Notes: generated by a model from the sequence alone, not told the origin. 64,000 bases of DNA from Enterococcus columbae DSM 7374 = ATCC 51263 (GCF_000406925.1 NZ_KE136348.1:375678-439677), one strand, 5' to 3'. Numbered from the stretch's first letter, positions 42,843 through 53,661 are shown. Translations and numbers: made by a program.

Positions 42843-43973
42843 TTATCCCCATACCTGTTGGGCGATTTTTTGTAAATGAGCCATTTTTGCCCATTGTTGT
42901 TCTTGCGTTAATTTATTACCTTCTTCAGTGGAAGCAAAGCCACATTGTGGAGAAATCGCTAAGTTCTCTAATGGAATATAGTTAGTCGCTTCTTTAATTC
43001 GAGCAATTACTTGGGCTTCATCCTCCAATTCAGGGAACTTAGAAGTTACCAAGCCTAAAACGACTTTACTATTTTTATTTTTCCAATAGCGCAATGGTTG
43101 GAAGTCACCCGCACGATCAGAATCATATTCTAAAAAGAAGCCATCATAATTCGTAGCAAACAATTCTTTAGCAATCACTTCGTAGCCACCTGAAAAAATC
43201 CAAGAAGAAGCATGATTACCTCGACAAATATGGGTAGTAATAACCATATCTGCTGGCTTGTTTGCTAAAGCTTGATTAATAATCTCTGTACAGATTTGCG
43301 CAATATTTCCTGGATCAATCCCTTTAGCCAATAGCTCTTCACGTTTGGTCGCATCCGCTAAAAAGGCCCAATTGGTATCATCAAATTGTAAATAGCGACA
43401 CCCTAATTCATAGTAGGCTTGAATCGCATCCGCATAGGTTTTCGCTAAATCAGCATAAAAATCTTCAATTTTTGGATAGATTTCAGCTAATTTAGAGCTA
43501 CCATCATTGGCTAATACTTCTTGACGCAAAACCATGGTTGGACTAGGGATGGTCGCTTTCGCTTGATGTTTACCATCATTACCAACAACTTCTTTTAAGA
43601 AAACAAAATCTTGTAAAAATGGATGATTTTTATCAAAATACAGTTTATCTACTACGCGAATATTGTAAGCAGGCACATGTGCTCCTTTAAACTGTTGGTT
43701 ATAGCCAGTATCTGGGACATATCCTTCAATCCCACCTAAATTTTCTAAAAAGTCGATATGCCACCAGCCACGACGAAATTCACCATCAGTAATGCCAAGG
43801 ATACCGACCTTTTTTTGTTCTTCAACCAACTGAATAATCTCTTCATCTTCAATTTTACGTAAGTCCTCCTTAGACAAAGTCCCTGCTTGAACTTGCTTTC
43901 TAGCAGCTTTAATTCGATCAGGTCGCAAAAAACTACCGACATGATCCACCGTATAAGGAACTGTTAAACTCAT
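42843..43973 (-). CDS. Single-barrel methionine synthase II-like protein (YxjG/YxjH family)
   Basis: 376 residues matching the catalytic half of MetE: DHVGSFLRPDRIK, ITDGEFRRGWWHIDF, CRYLQFDDTNWAFL, a His-x-Cys zinc pair (THICRGNH) and SPQCGFAST supplying the third ligand Cys. Such proteins methylate homocysteine from an undetermined donor. AGGGGT precedes the ATG. Unlike metE, I see no MetR box in its spacer; a CCAATTATTGG palindrome is present around 44005-44016. Confidence 0.85.
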   Translation of the reverse strand: MSLTVPYTVDHVGSFLRPDRIKAARKQVQAGTLSKEDLRKIEDEEIIQLVEEQKKVGILGITDGEFRRGWWHIDFLENLGGIEGYVPDTGYNQQFKGAHVPAYNIRVVDKLYFDKNHPFLQDFVFLKEVVGNDGKHQAKATIPSPTMVLRQEVLANDGSSKLAEIYPKIEDFYADLAKTYADAIQAYYELGCRYLQFDDTNWAFLADATKREELLAKGIDPGNIAQICTEIINQALANKPADMVITTHICRGNHASSWIFSGGYEVIAKELFATNYDGFFLEYDSDRAGDFQPLRYWKNKNSKVVLGLVTSKFPELEDEAQVIARIKEATNYIPLENLAISPQCGFASTEEGNKLTQEQQWAKMAHLQKIAQQVWG

Positions 43974-44090
43974 TTAATCTACCCCTTTTATTTTAATCAA
44001 TGCCAATTATTGGTATTTGTATCATTTTATTACTAAGCTTACCAAATGTAAATAACCATTCATCGTAAAAAAATTAAATCTGTTTTCTTA

Positions 44091-44840
44091 TCAAAAAATC
44101 GGAATGAATTTTTCCAAGGCAACCATTTTATCCGCTTGAGTATCGTTGGTAATCATTGCAGTTAAATCTTTCAAGGCATAATAAGCATAGAAATCCTCTT
44201 GACCGATTTTTGAATCATCCATTAATAAATAGCGCTCCACAGAATTTCCTAACGCTAAGGCTTGGGTACTGCCTTCTTCTACGGTTGAGGTCATAATCTG
44301 ATTATTTCTTAAACCGTTAGAACTGATAAAGGCTTGATGAAAATGCATATCCATCAACATTTTATTCGTCAATTCACCGAAGAAAGCCATCGTGGTTGGC
44401 CGAATTTCACCACCTAGCAAATAGACCTTCATTTTCGGCAAGCGTTGGGTTAGTTTTTCAAAAATAGGTAAGCAATTCGTTACCACTCGAATAGAATCAT
44501 CTTCAATCATATTGGCAAAGATTTCAATCGTCGTTCCTGGCCCTAAAAAAATGGTCTGCCCTGATTTTAAAAGGGTTAAGGCTTTTTTAGCAATCATTTG
44601 TTTTTGTTCAATATTGATAATTTGTTTATCCCCGTGAGTTAATTCATGCGGTCGAAATAAATGCAAGCTTTTGGCTCCCCCATGAACTCGTTCTAATTTT
44701 CCTTGTTCTTCTAGCTCCATTAAATCACGGCGAATGGTCATATCCGAAACATGTAATTGTTCCATAATATCACTCACTCTAGCCGTCCCATTCGTATCTA
44801 CAAGATTTAAAATTTGTAGATGTCGTTCTTCTTTTAGCAC
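44091..44840 (-). CDS. lacR: DeoR-family repressor, LacR-like
   Basis: About 249 residues. DeoR helix-turn-helix (VSDIMEQLHVSDMTIRRDL) and a sugar-phosphate sensor domain (FLGPGTTIEIFA, VTNCLPIFEKL, YLLGGEIRPTT). Relatives of this type repress lac operons of the tagatose pathway and respond to tagatose-6-phosphate. The start is uncertain: the frame opens at TTG 44870, and the usual family N terminus (LKEERHLQIL) points to GTG 44840. It is separated from lacABCD by a CPBP protease gene. Confidence 0.82.
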   Translation of the reverse strand: MLKEERHLQILNLVDTNGTARVSDIMEQLHVSDMTIRRDLMELEEQGKLERVHGGAKSLHLFRPHELTHGDKQIINIEQKQMIAKKALTLLKSGQTIFLGPGTTIEIFANMIEDDSIRVVTNCLPIFEKLTQRLPKMKVYLLGGEIRPTTMAFFGELTNKMLMDMHFHQAFISSNGLRNNQIMTSTVEEGSTQALALGNSVERYLLMDDSKIGQEDFYAYYALKDLTAMITNDTQADKMVALEKFIPIF

Positions 44841-44957
44841 TTTACTCACTACCCCATTTCCAAGTATCAAGCTAGATTTTCACCCGAGGCTACTCATCCT
44901 ATCTATTTCATTTTACGCTATTTTGAGCTATTTTCAAACAAAAGTTCACAAAATAAA

Positions 44958-44994
44958 AAACAATGAACAAAATTTTTATCTTCGTTCATTGTTT
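44958..44994 (-). terminator. Terminator of the CPBP protease gene
   Basis: Stem AAACAATGAAC / GTTCATTGTTT, followed leftwards by TTTTATTTTG. Confidence 0.85.
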
Positions 44995-44999
44995 CATTA

Positions 45000-45683
45000 C
45001 TATTTAAGAATACTTAAAATTGCCAAGCTATTATTTAAAAGATGCGCAGTCGTATTGGTTAAACTATTTTTACTCCAAACATAAGTTAAGCTAAGAGCTA
45101 GTCCACTACTTGCATATACCAAGCCAACTGGCCACTCACTTAAAGTATGCACATGTACAGCCCCAAATAATAGCGACGATACGAACACTAATAGGACGCT
45201 TTGATAGCGAGTCTTCGTTTGTCCGATTAATACCGTTCTAAAAACTAGTTCTTCATTAATCGGCCCCAAGATAACTGTTACTACAATAAATAGCACGAGC
45301 TGAATGCCAGAGATATGTTGCCCTAATTGCGTCAAAATCGCTTGATTACTTGATTGTTGGGGAATAAACAGCACTAAAAGATTCGCAAACAACACCATTA
45401 AGAAAAAGCCTAATAAGCTAAAGCCGATATTTTTTAAAAGCTGTTGTCGCCAGTTTTTTAGATAGTGCGCATAGTCCTTTCGATAAAGCCAACAGATACC
45501 GCCAATAAATAAAATAAAATGTGATAAATAAAAGTAAGCCAGTGATAAGTGCTGCGCTAATACGTGATTGCCCATGGTCATTTTTATCCACATTCGTTCT
45601 AGCAATACTGGACATATTATCATAAAGAGCAAATAATACGCTAAAACAGCCCCTCTTTTTTGTTTTTTAATTTTTTCAATCAA
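45000..45683 (-). CDS. CPBP-family intramembrane metalloprotease
   Basis: 227 residues with about seven membrane segments. CPBP/Abi motifs: NEELVFRTVL (Glu-Glu-x3-Arg), LLFGAVHVHT (His) and a last motif near TAHLLNNSLAI. Family members process prenylated or bacteriocin-type proteins or give self-immunity. No bacteriocin gene is adjacent. TTG start with AAGGATG upstream. It lies inside the lac region between lacR and lacD, with its own terminator. Confidence 0.8.
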   Translation of the reverse strand: MIEKIKKQKRGAVLAYYLLFMIICPVLLERMWIKMTMGNHVLAQHLSLAYFYLSHFILFIGGICWLYRKDYAHYLKNWRQQLLKNIGFSLLGFFLMVLFANLLVLFIPQQSSNQAILTQLGQHISGIQLVLFIVVTVILGPINEELVFRTVLIGQTKTRYQSVLLVFVSSLLFGAVHVHTLSEWPVGLVYASSGLALSLTYVWSKNSLTNTTAHLLNNSLAILSILK

Positions 45684-45812
45684 ACATCATTCATCCTTTT
45701 TTTATTTTTGTTTAGTATAACAAATTTCACTGAAAATACTATCCTACTTAAGGATGAATTTGACGTTTATTTTCTGCTTTGCAGGCAAATGACCAATCAA
45801 GATAGCAATTGC

Positions 45813-46787
45813 TTAAGCTAGAACAAGTGGGGTAGCTGTTTGTAATAAAATTTCATTGAGGCTTTGGATATTTTGTAAGCCAATTGTCCGTAACCATTGT
45901 CTTGCGGCTTGTTCCCCTTGTTTGATAAATACCTCTACCCCATTTGCCCAAGTGGCACGTCCACATAATACGCCATTAAATGTTGAACCAGCTTGTTTAG
46001 CTAATCGTAAGGTTTCTTGGAACAGCTCAGCACTTACTCCTGCACTCAAGAAGATAAATGGCAATTGAGTGGCTTGACTTTGCGCTTTGAAATAATTCAT
46101 CGCTTCTTCTTTGGTGTAAACAACCTCATCTATTGCATAGCCTTCAACATATTGCATATTGATAGGCACTTCAACCTTTAATACATCGACTTGATATCGA
46201 GGATTAGAGAATTCGCGCATCATTTCAATGACCTTATGCGGTTTGATTTTAGCAAATGCAGCCGATTGATTGTCATTGAGTTGGGCATCATAGCTAAGTA
46301 ATTCCAAATAAAATGGTAAGCCCTCTGCTTGGCATTCACTACCAATTCGTTCGACAAAAGCATGCTTTTGCTCATTAATTTCTTTTGCTTCATCTACATC
46401 ATAATAAAGTAAGAATTTAACCGCATCTGCCCCTTCTTCTTTTAAACGCTTGGCTGACCAATCTACCAATAAATCAGGTAAACGACCAGGAATACTCGCA
46501 TCATAGCCGGTTTTTTCATAGGCCAATAGCAAGCCAGCAGTGGTCGCACGTTGTTTGGCAGCTGGCAAGCCAAACTCTGGATCTAACAGAATAGACGAAG
46601 CCGCTGTCGTTAATTCTTCCGATACCAAGGATTTAAACTGTTCAATTTGTTCCTTATCAATGGGCATCTCTTGACATTTGCCCATCATTTTTTTCAAAGC
46701 ACCTCGTTGGTCAATCGCTAAAGCAGCAATGATTCCATCTTTATTGATTAACTTTTGCATATGTTTTTGTTTTTTTGAAGTAAGCAT
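45813..46787 (-). CDS. lacD: Tagatose 1,6-diphosphate aldolase
   Basis: 324 residues. Class I aldolase of the LacD family: [36 protein letters not shown] (Schiff-base Lys region), [10 protein letters not shown] and [11 protein letters not shown]. It splits tagatose-1,6-bisphosphate into dihydroxyacetone phosphate and glyceraldehyde-3-phosphate. ATG 46787 was preferred because CGGAG is 8 nt upstream; an in-frame GTG lies at 46796. Last gene of lacABCD. Confidence 0.95.
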   Translation of the reverse strand: MLTSKKQKHMQKLINKDGIIAALAIDQRGALKKMMGKCQEMPIDKEQIEQFKSLVSEELTTAASSILLDPEFGLPAAKQRATTAGLLLAYEKTGYDASIPGRLPDLLVDWSAKRLKEEGADAVKFLLYYDVDEAKEINEQKHAFVERIGSECQAEGLPFYLELLSYDAQLNDNQSAAFAKIKPHKVIEMMREFSNPRYQVDVLKVEVPINMQYVEGYAIDEVVYTKEEAMNYFKAQSQATQLPFIFLSAGVSAELFQETLRLAKQAGSTFNGVLCGRATWANGVEVFIKQGEQAARQWLRTIGLQNIQSLNEILLQTATPLVLA

Positions 46788-46803
46788 ATTATTCACTCCG
46801 TAT

Positions 46804-47757
46804 TCATTTGATTTTCATTACTTGAATTTGTTCTCTTAAAGCAGCTAATTTTTGTACATTAATTTTGCCCGTCTCATTTTCTTGCGCATTCAATATGCCA
46901 CAAGCATTCCCTAAGCTTAAAATTTTTTCATCAGATAAATTTTGTACTAGTCCATAGGCTAAACCGGCTACGGTCGCATCACCTGAGCCTACTGGATTGC
47001 GCACCTCAATAGATGGAATGTAGACACGATAAAAATGATCATTATGCTTGGCAAATGCCCCCTCTGAGCCTAACGAAACAACAATCCATTCAATGCCAGC
47101 AAACAGTGGCTTAGCCAAAACATCGATGAGCTTCTTTTCTAGGTCTTCGCTAAAGGATTGGTGGACAATTTGACTTAATTCCGATAGATTTGGTTTAATC
47201 AGAGTTGGTTTCGCCGCAGAGTGTAACACCTTGACTAGGGCTTCATTGGCACAATCTAATAGACAAGGAATGTTCTTTTCACGACAAAGCTGAATGCATT
47301 TGACATAATAATCACTAGGCAGGCCTTGAGCTAGGCTACCTGAAATACAAACTAATTGTGTTTTGGGTAATAAATTGGCAAAGTGTTGTATAAAATGCAC
47401 AGATTCAGCTGCTGTTAATGTAGGGCCAGGTTCTAAAAGCTCTGTTTGTTTTCCATCATGCAATATCGCTAGACAGTTTCTAGTCGGATAAGTAGTCGAT
47501 AAAAAATCATGAGCTAAATGAATTGCATCTAATTGTTGCGTTACAAACTCACCTAAATTTCCCCCAATTATTCCCGTCGCTAATACAGGACAGGATAATT
47601 GGTGTAACACCCGCGAAACATTTAAGCCTTTTCCCCCAGCTGTTTTATAGACGCTAGTCACTCGATTGGTGGTAGCTAATTTTAAGGAATCCAGCTGATA
47701 GACAATATCAACGGAGGGATTCATCGTCACAGTTAAAATTGGTTTTGTTTTAGTCAT
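46804..47757 (-). CDS. lacC: Tagatose-6-phosphate kinase
   Basis: 317 residues. PfkB-family sugar kinase: N-terminal [25 protein letters not shown], and the C-terminal [16 protein letters not shown] with the catalytic Asp. It phosphorylates tagatose-6-phosphate at C1. It overlaps lacB by 8 bp and sits just upstream of lacD. Confidence 0.95.
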   Translation of the reverse strand: MTKTKPILTVTMNPSVDIVYQLDSLKLATTNRVTSVYKTAGGKGLNVSRVLHQLSCPVLATGIIGGNLGEFVTQQLDAIHLAHDFLSTTYPTRNCLAILHDGKQTELLEPGPTLTAAESVHFIQHFANLLPKTQLVCISGSLAQGLPSDYYVKCIQLCREKNIPCLLDCANEALVKVLHSAAKPTLIKPNLSELSQIVHQSFSEDLEKKLIDVLAKPLFAGIEWIVVSLGSEGAFAKHNDHFYRVYIPSIEVRNPVGSGDATVAGLAYGLVQNLSDEKILSLGNACGILNAQENETGKINVQKLAALREQIQVMKIK

Positions 47758-48265
47758 GATAGTACCCTTGTTGCCACTTCAATAGAAATTCGTCAAAAAA
47801 ATCAGGTGATTGTTGCTTGCTATCCTCGCTAATTAAACGATCGATTTTTTGAATTAACCGTTGATTTTCTTCAGTTGGTTGATATTTTGTTTGAATAAAT
47901 GCTTCCACAATATCGCAAAGTAAAAATTCACCAATAATTTTTCCACCAAAGCCGATTACATTGGCATTGAGAAATTCCTTAGCATAAATGGCACTGGTCA
48001 TGTCACGAACCAAAGCTCCCCGAATCCCTTTAACTTTATTCACCGCATTATTAATCCCAACACCTGTCCCACAGATACAAACTCCTAGATCAGCCTGTTT
48101 TGAAGCAACTGCTTCGCCAACCTTTTTACCAAAAATTGGATAGTGGGTACGGGTAAAATCATAGGTGCCTACATCTAGCACTTCATAGCCTTTCGCTTTT
48201 AAAAAATCAGATAATGCCATCTTTGTATCTGTCACAATATGATCACAGCCGATTGCAATTTTCAT
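47750..48265 (-). CDS. lacB: Galactose-6-phosphate isomerase subunit LacB
   Basis: 171 residues, the standard LacB length. RpiB/LacAB fold with [30 protein letters not shown] (catalytic Cys) and [13 protein letters not shown]. With LacA it converts galactose-6-phosphate to tagatose-6-phosphate. ATG 48265 was chosen for GGAGGG upstream; the frame extends 24 nt further. Confidence 0.96.
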   Translation of the reverse strand: MKIAIGCDHIVTDTKMALSDFLKAKGYEVLDVGTYDFTRTHYPIFGKKVGEAVASKQADLGVCICGTGVGINNAVNKVKGIRGALVRDMTSAIYAKEFLNANVIGFGGKIIGEFLLCDIVEAFIQTKYQPTEENQRLIQKIDRLISEDSKQQSPDFFDEFLLKWQQGYYHD

Positions 48266-48293
48266 TGATATTCCCTCCATTTCAGTCATTTTA

Positions 48294-48728
48294 TTAAGCC
48301 ATTTTATTTAACATATCTACACGAATTTGGTGACGACCCGCTGCATAATGAGCAGATAAAAATTCTTTTACAATATTTTCAGCTAACTTATTGCCCACAA
48401 TCTGCGCGCCCAAAGTGATCATCCGCGCATTATTGTGTTCTCTAGTCATATAAGCTGAACGCTCATCAGAAACCTCAGCGACTACCATTTGCTTTACCTT
48501 ACAAGCAACCATAAAGCTACCTGCTCCATAACCATCCACCATAATACCTAGAGCCTCTGGATTTGTTTGAAGATGTTTACTTAAGTTTAATGTCCCTTCA
48601 ACAAAATCACTGGCTGGTTGGGGATTTAGGTCAATTAGCTCATCACCTGCAAAAGACTGATGAATAAAGTCGACAAGGCGATTTTTCAAAATAAAACCAT
48701 CATTATCCGCAGCAATAAATACTTTCAT
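48294..48728 (-). CDS. lacA: Galactose-6-phosphate isomerase subunit LacA
   Basis: 144 residues. [32 protein letters not shown] and [19 protein letters not shown] match LacA, the partner of LacB; as expected for LacA it lacks the catalytic Cys motif of LacB. First gene of lacABCD, 28 bp before lacB. GAGGTAA precedes the ATG. Confidence 0.95.
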   Translation of the reverse strand: MKVFIAADNDGFILKNRLVDFIHQSFAGDELIDLNPQPASDFVEGTLNLSKHLQTNPEALGIMVDGYGAGSFMVACKVKQMVVAEVSDERSAYMTREHNNARMITLGAQIVGNKLAENIVKEFLSAHYAAGRHQIRVDMLNKMA

Positions 48729-48757
48729 AATTGTTTACCTCTGTTTATTTATTTTTG

Positions 48758-48806
48758 ATTACACAAACATAATAAAACATTTGCACACTTAAATCAACAC
48801 AAAAAG
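48758..48806 (-). promoter_or_regulatory. lacABCD promoter with possible LacR site
   Basis: Leftward TTGATT, 17-nt spacer, TATTAT. The -10 is embedded in TGTTTTATTATGTTTG, which resembles the TGTTTnATT motifs of LacR operators in lactic-acid bacteria. Coordinates are approximate (within a few bases). Confidence 0.5.
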
Positions 48807-48814
48807 ACAAAAAA

Positions 48815-48862
48815 ATATAGAAAAATGTTTGAATTTGACATTTTTCTATATTTTTTGTTTAT
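48815..48862 (-). terminator. Terminator of the DUF915 hydrolase gene
   Basis: Stem ATATAGAAAAATGT / ACATTTTTCTATAT with flanking T tracts, between the hydrolase gene and lacA. Confidence 0.75.
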
Positions 48863-48871
48863 TTTACTTGA

Positions 48872-49750
48872 TTAAACATTTGCGTTTGGATTACTATCCG
48901 TTGCATCCGTTTGTTCTTGATCCATCATTTGGATGATTAATTTCATCACCTGAGCATTCTCTGGTAATTCACTATGAGTTGCTTCAACGATGACTTCCTG
49001 GTAATCATCGACGAATCCATATAATTTTTTACCAGCTAACACACTATTTAATGGTACAATCCCATCTGTATCCTGTGAAAGCGTACGGCCAGCTACATTG
49101 ATTATTTGTAAATTAGTTGGTAATTGTTCCTGCTTGTCTAAGTAATGTTGCAGCCAGTTAGTGATAAGCAAGCGATTAGCATCACTGTTAGCAGCTAATT
49201 CTACATCATTATAAGGCGTACCTAAAGTCATCAAGGAAACTAAAGTTGGATCATCGGTACTATAAAAATTTTGTAAGTATTCAGTCATAACCAAACCACC
49301 ATTGGAATGACCGACACAATGATACTGACTAAATTCATAACGATCCGCTAAATAATCCAAGGCAATTTTTAACCATTTTCCTTGCTGTACTAAAGCATCA
49401 ATCCCATCATCAGCCTGCTCAAAGGCAATGACAAAAACAGGATGCCCACTTTTGGTATTGAGTCTGCCATTGATTTTTAAAGTGCCATCTGTCTGCACTG
49501 TAATCTTTTGAACACTTAAATCATCGTAAGCCTTGGATAATTTATCAAGTAGGCCATCAAAGCGACTAACCGTCCCATTTGTTCCTGGAATAAAGATTGT
49601 CGGCGTAGCAATACTCGTTTGTAATTCGCTAGCCAAAACCTGATATTTTTTATCATTAGGATCGATTAAAAAGGTTGGATTTTTAGAAAACAAGGCTAAG
49701 ACGATGACCACTAACGGAAAAATAAAAAGATATTTTTTTAATTTAGCCAA
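48872..49750 (-). CDS. Membrane-anchored alpha/beta hydrolase (DUF915 family)
   Basis: 292 residues. An N-terminal helix (KYLFIFPLVVIVLALF) anchors or exports it. Triad elements: FIPGTNGT, GHSNGGLVMTEYL (nucleophile Ser), a late Asp in DTDGIVPLNS and His in EATHSELPEN. DUF915 proteins are cell-surface lipase/esterase-like enzymes of lactic-acid bacteria. The start is probably TTG 49750, with AAGGGAG 7 nt upstream. The promoter has a CiaR box, so it belongs to the CiaRH regulon. Confidence 0.85.
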   Translation of the reverse strand: MAKLKKYLFIFPLVVIVLALFSKNPTFLIDPNDKKYQVLASELQTSIATPTIFIPGTNGTVSRFDGLLDKLSKAYDDLSVQKITVQTDGTLKINGRLNTKSGHPVFVIAFEQADDGIDALVQQGKWLKIALDYLADRYEFSQYHCVGHSNGGLVMTEYLQNFYSTDDPTLVSLMTLGTPYNDVELAANSDANRLLITNWLQHYLDKQEQLPTNLQIINVAGRTLSQDTDGIVPLNSVLAGKKLYGFVDDYQEVIVEATHSELPENAQVMKLIIQMMDQEQTDATDSNPNANV

Positions 49751-49799
49751 ACGATTCACTCCCTTAAAAACAATCAACAACGCTTTCTTAGTTGATTCT

Positions 49800-49832
49800 A
49801 TTTTAAGTCTGCTACCTTAAATTTAACTTAAA
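49800..49832 (-). promoter_or_regulatory. CiaR box and promoter of the DUF915 gene
   Basis: Leftward strand: TTTAAG (49827-49832), TTAAA, TTTAAG (49816-49821), 10 nt, TAAAAT (49800-49805). Spacing and placement at the -35 position match the streptococcal CiaR box. Confidence 0.85.
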
Positions 49833-49921
49833 GCTATCGTTCAATATATTAGGACTTATTGTTCACTTAGGCAAATCATGTGCTTAGGATTCATCTGCTT
49901 AGGGTAAATCTGCTCAAGCCG

Positions 49922-51265
49922 TTAGCGGTCATTCACCTTAGGATAACGTGGTAATTTTACTTGGAAAATCACCCCTCTTGGCAAACGGTCACGCACCGAA
50001 ATTTTACCATGATGCTGGGTCACAATCTGTTTGGCAATCGTCAGCCCTAAACCATAACCACCCGTCTGTTTGGAACGTGAGGCATCTTCACGATAAAAAC
50101 GTTCAAAAATACGTTGCTTGTGCTCATCACTAATGGAAGGACCTGAATTTTTCACCTCAATCAACCAATCATCTTTGGAGAGCTCTGATTGTAAAATAAT
50201 TTCATCACCAGCTTGCGTATACTTTAATGCATTATCAAGCAAAATAACCAAAACCTGATGAATTTTCTTTTGATCGGCATAAACAGCTTCTTTAGCGAAG
50301 TTTTCCAAAGTAAAATGTTTTTCCTCTAATTCAGCAATTTCTTGAAAAGGGGCAGCTAGTTGTGCAATAAAAGCTTGCGGATCAAAGCTAGTCGCTTCAA
50401 TCAATAGTTGGTTAGAATCACTTCGCGCAATCGTTAATAAATCAGCAGTTAAACTGGTTAGACGCCGCGTTTCATTTAATGCTTGCGCAATCGTTTCAGA
50501 TTCATCCATAATGGTGTGATCTGGTTTAGTAAATAAACGTTGCAAACTATTTTGAATAATGGTTAAAGGAGTCCGTAATTCATGAGAAGCATTTTCTACA
50601 AATTCTTGCTGTCGTTGCCACGCAGAGAGAATCGGTTGCATATTTTTCTTTGATAAGTAATAGCTGATTGCAATCGAAATTAACCAAAAAATGACCATAC
50701 AAGCTATCAAGATTGTCTTAAAGGTTTTCATCGATTCGCTAATTTGGTTTGTATTGGCTACCACCTGAATATACGCTACCTCATCGCCACTTGTTGGATT
50801 TTTAAAAGTAATGGAATGAAAGGTTAGCGGTGTATCGGTTGTAGTATCATCCACATTTAACGTCTGAATCTTGCTTAATGCTGATTTATCCAAACTTAAT
50901 TGACTAATTTGCGTCAATCGCCCACCGATAATTTCCTTGTTAAGAATTTTACCGTCTTTTGACCAAAGAATAATCTGCGTATTAAATCGATTAGGTAGCA
51001 TTTCATCCTTATGTTCAAATTTTTCGCTATCTTCCGTTCTTTCTTGAACTAAAAGAGGATCATTTTGCTCATATCGTGCAATTTCCATCTCGATTAAATG
51101 GGTATTTTTTTGCATTTGCTCTAAAGAATGATCGGTTTGCTGATAAGCTAAATTCTGCAATAATTGTAGAATAATAAATCCTAAAAGCAAAAAAATAGCG
51201 GCAAATGCAGTCACATTCATAACAAAAAAACGAATACGCTGCTTTTTATTTACTTCTTGATTCAT
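49922..51265 (-). CDS. ciaH: Sensor histidine kinase CiaH-like
   Basis: 447 residues. Two membrane helices (about 15-37 and 180-203) flank an extracellular sensor. HisKA motif [16 protein letters not shown] (phospho-His), N-box [14 protein letters not shown], and G-boxes around [14 protein letters not shown]. The gene overlaps ciaR by 4 bp (ATGA). In streptococci CiaH senses envelope stress and is linked to beta-lactam tolerance and competence; the order ciaR-ciaH is kept. Confidence 0.88.
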   Translation of the reverse strand: MNQEVNKKQRIRFFVMNVTAFAAIFLLLGFIILQLLQNLAYQQTDHSLEQMQKNTHLIEMEIARYEQNDPLLVQERTEDSEKFEHKDEMLPNRFNTQIILWSKDGKILNKEIIGGRLTQISQLSLDKSALSKIQTLNVDDTTTDTPLTFHSITFKNPTSGDEVAYIQVVANTNQISESMKTFKTILIACMVIFWLISIAISYYLSKKNMQPILSAWQRQQEFVENASHELRTPLTIIQNSLQRLFTKPDHTIMDESETIAQALNETRRLTSLTADLLTIARSDSNQLLIEATSFDPQAFIAQLAAPFQEIAELEEKHFTLENFAKEAVYADQKKIHQVLVILLDNALKYTQAGDEIILQSELSKDDWLIEVKNSGPSISDEHKQRIFERFYREDASRSKQTGGYGLGLTIAKQIVTQHHGKISVRDRLPRGVIFQVKLPRYPKVNDR

Positions 51266-51948
51266 TGTACTTCATCCATTTCCTTTAAGATGTAACCTAC
51301 ATTACGTAACGTTTTAATCGCTTGATCTACACCACTTGGTTTCAAATGTTTACGCAAGTGACTCATATAGACCTCTACTACGGTCAACGTTGTTTCAGAA
51401 TCAAAGCCCCAAATACGGTCAAAAATTTGCTCTTTGGTTAAAATGACTCCTTTATTTTGAATAAAATAAACCAAAAGCTCGAATTCTTTCCCCTGAATCG
51501 GTAATAATTCGCCATTATAATACACTTCATTGGTATCTAGTTGGCAACTAATTGATCCAAAATGTAGCTGATTTTCATTATAAAGTCCCATTGAACGTTT
51601 TAATAAAGCTCGTATACGCATTAATAATTCTTCGCGATAAAAAGGCTTCGTTAAATAATCATCGGCTCCTTTTTGAAAACCTGTAATCTTATCTTCCAAT
51701 GCATCTTTAGCCGTCAAAATTAAGACAGGCGTTTGAATTTGTTTTTTTCGTAATTCTGCAAGAAGCTGATAGCCATTTTTTCCCGGAAGCATTAAATCTA
51801 AAATGATTAAATCATACAAATTACTCTCAGCCTCATATAACCCCTCTTCTCCATCGTAACATTGCATGACCGAACCTATCTCTTGAACAATTTCTTTAAT
51901 ATTATCTGAAAGCGTACGTTCATCTTCAATAATTAGTAGTTTAATCAT
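51262..51948 (-). CDS. ciaR: Response regulator CiaR-like (OmpR family)
   Basis: 228 residues. The receiver domain has E8/D9 and phospho-Asp in [13 protein letters not shown], and the winged-helix domain ends [14 protein letters not shown]. The strings [19 protein letters not shown] and [15 protein letters not shown] are very close to those I know from pneumococcal CiaR. Its own promoter carries a CiaR-type repeat (second half TTTAGG), implying autoregulation, and two more perfect boxes lie within 2.2 kb. GGAGG precedes the ATG. Confidence 0.9.
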   Translation of the reverse strand: MIKLLIIEDERTLSDNIKEIVQEIGSVMQCYDGEEGLYEAESNLYDLIILDLMLPGKNGYQLLAELRKKQIQTPVLILTAKDALEDKITGFQKGADDYLTKPFYREELLMRIRALLKRSMGLYNENQLHFGSISCQLDTNEVYYNGELLPIQGKEFELLVYFIQNKGVILTKEQIFDRIWGFDSETTLTVVEVYMSHLRKHLKPSGVDQAIKTLRNVGYILKEMDEVQ

Positions 51949-51985
51949 CTTTTAAAAACCTCCATCGACTCATTTTACTATAGTC

Positions 51986-52018
51986 ATTTTATCAAAATTA
52001 TCCTAAATCTACCTTAAA
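51986..52018 (-). promoter_or_regulatory. CiaR box and promoter of ciaRH
   Basis: Leftward strand: TTTAAG (52013-52018), GTAGA, TTTAGG (52002-52007), 10 nt, TAAAAT (51986-51991). One mismatch to the perfect box; same geometry as the others. Confidence 0.75.
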
Positions 52019-52043
52019 AATTTATTTATTCAACAAATTTGAA

Positions 52044-52076
52044 TTTAAGGATGCTTTAAGTTAAGCCAATTATAGT
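52044..52076 (+). promoter_or_regulatory. CiaR box and promoter of the ABC exporter
   Basis: TTTAAG (52044-52049), GATGC, TTTAAG (52055-52060), 10 nt, TATAGT (52071-52076). It diverges from the ciaRH promoter, so one 100-bp spacer holds two boxes. Confidence 0.88.
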
Positions 52077-52109
52077 TTAGGCAAATCAAAACCCTAGGAG
52101 GAGTTTCTC

Positions 52110-53642
52110 ATGAATTTTATGAAAAGAGCCCTACAATATCTATGGGCAAAAAAAGGAAGAAGCCTACTGTTAATCGCAGTATTATCTACAATTATGATTT
52201 TTGTTTTAGCAGGCTTAACCATTTACAGTGCAGCAAAAGTTGCTACTGATAATGCCAAAAAAAGCGTTGGCGCAACGGTTACACTAACAGTTAATCGTGA
52301 AAACATGTTTAAAAATAGCACTACTACTAGTACTAGCACCAGCAGCAGTACCTCTACAAGCAGCAGTGACAGCGAAAGTAAACCAGATCCTGGTAGTTTC
52401 AGCCGGACACCGATCAACTTAACTGATGCACAGAAGATTGCCAAACTAGCTGGTATTAAATCCTATGTCTTTACCGCTAGCACCTCTGCTAATCAAAGTG
52501 ATGGGATTGAACCAATTTCTAGCTCAGAAACTACAACAAGTTCAAGTACAACTAGCAGTACAGATGCCAATACTGCCGCAAGTAAATCCATGGGCGGCGA
52601 AAATCAAGGTGATGACAAACAAATGCAACAAGGCGATTTTCGCATCCAAGGTGTCTCAACCAGTGCTAATTATGATAGCTTTAGCTCAGGAACAGCAAAA
52701 TTAATCAAAGGTAGTGGCATCACTGCCGAAGACGAAAATACTAACAACGTCTTAATTGAAAAAAGCCTAGCTGAAGCCAATGACCTAAGTGTTGGTGATA
52801 CCTTTAAAATTAAAAATGCCAATGATGAAGATGTAACGGTAACTATTAAAGGAATTTACGAAACGACTGATACCGGCGATAGCATGGGCATGCAATTTAA
52901 CTTCATGAACCCATCAAATACTATTATCAGCTCTTATACCTTTATCGCTACCATTAAAGATGATGGCGAAGAAGTTAGCTTAGATTCTGCGGTCTATACC
53001 TTAGAAGATCCAAAAGAAATGTCCAGCTTTGTTAAAAAAGCAGAAAAATTAATTGATACTGATACCTTTAGCTTACAAACCAACGATCAAATGTATCAAC
53101 AAATGCTCCAACCATTAAACAATGTCGCTAGCTTTGCCAAAAATATCGTTTTATTAGTCGCCGTAGCCGGAATTGTCATTTTAACCTTATTAGTGATGAT
53201 GTCCATTCGAGAACGTCGCTATGAAATTGGTGTATTACTTTCATTAGGTGAAGCACGTTTCAAAATTATTGGTCAATTCTTCCTTGAATTGCTTGTATGT
53301 ATGATTTTTGCTTTAGGAATTGCTGGTGTTAGCGGTAATCTCGTGGGTAATGCAGTCGGCAACCAATTATTAGCTCAGCAAACCACTAGCCAAACCAATA
53401 GTCAATCAACCAATAATCAAAGCAATATGCCAAATGGTGGCCCTGGTGACAAAGGCGGTATGCGCCAACAAATGCAAAGTATGCTTAGCGCTTCAAGTGA
53501 AGTGAAAAAATTAAATATCTCTGTTAAACCAAAACAAATCGCTAGTCTAGCTGGCATCGGTCTGGGAATTAGCTTACTTTCCATTTTAATTGCCGCCACC
53601 GGTATTTTACGACTAAACCCTAAGAAAATATTAATTGATTAA
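52110..53642 (+). CDS. ABC exporter permease (MacB/FtsX-like)
   Basis: 510 residues. One N-terminal helix (about 18-40), a large extracytoplasmic MacB-like domain, and three C-terminal helices in an FtsX fold (NIVLLVAVAGIVILTLLVM, IRERRYEIGVLLSLGE). Two Ser/Thr-rich low-complexity tracts sit near residues 70-90 and 135-155, and a Gln/Met/Gly-rich loop lies before the last helix. Such exporters move peptides, antibiotics or lipoproteins out of the membrane. GGAGGAG precedes the ATG. Driven by a CiaR-box promoter and followed by its ATPase. Confidence 0.85.
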   Translation: MNFMKRALQYLWAKKGRSLLLIAVLSTIMIFVLAGLTIYSAAKVATDNAKKSVGATVTLTVNRENMFKNSTTTSTSTSSSTSTSSSDSESKPDPGSFSRTPINLTDAQKIAKLAGIKSYVFTASTSANQSDGIEPISSSETTTSSSTTSSTDANTAASKSMGGENQGDDKQMQQGDFRIQGVSTSANYDSFSSGTAKLIKGSGITAEDENTNNVLIEKSLAEANDLSVGDTFKIKNANDEDVTVTIKGIYETTDTGDSMGMQFNFMNPSNTIISSYTFIATIKDDGEEVSLDSAVYTLEDPKEMSSFVKKAEKLIDTDTFSLQTNDQMYQQMLQPLNNVASFAKNIVLLVAVAGIVILTLLVMMSIRERRYEIGVLLSLGEARFKIIGQFFLELLVCMIFALGIAGVSGNLVGNAVGNQLLAQQTTSQTNSQSTNNQSNMPNGGPGDKGGMRQQMQSMLSASSEVKKLNISVKPKQIASLAGIGLGISLLSILIAATGILRLNPKKILID

Positions 53643-53661
53643 ATATAACGAGGTGAATCAT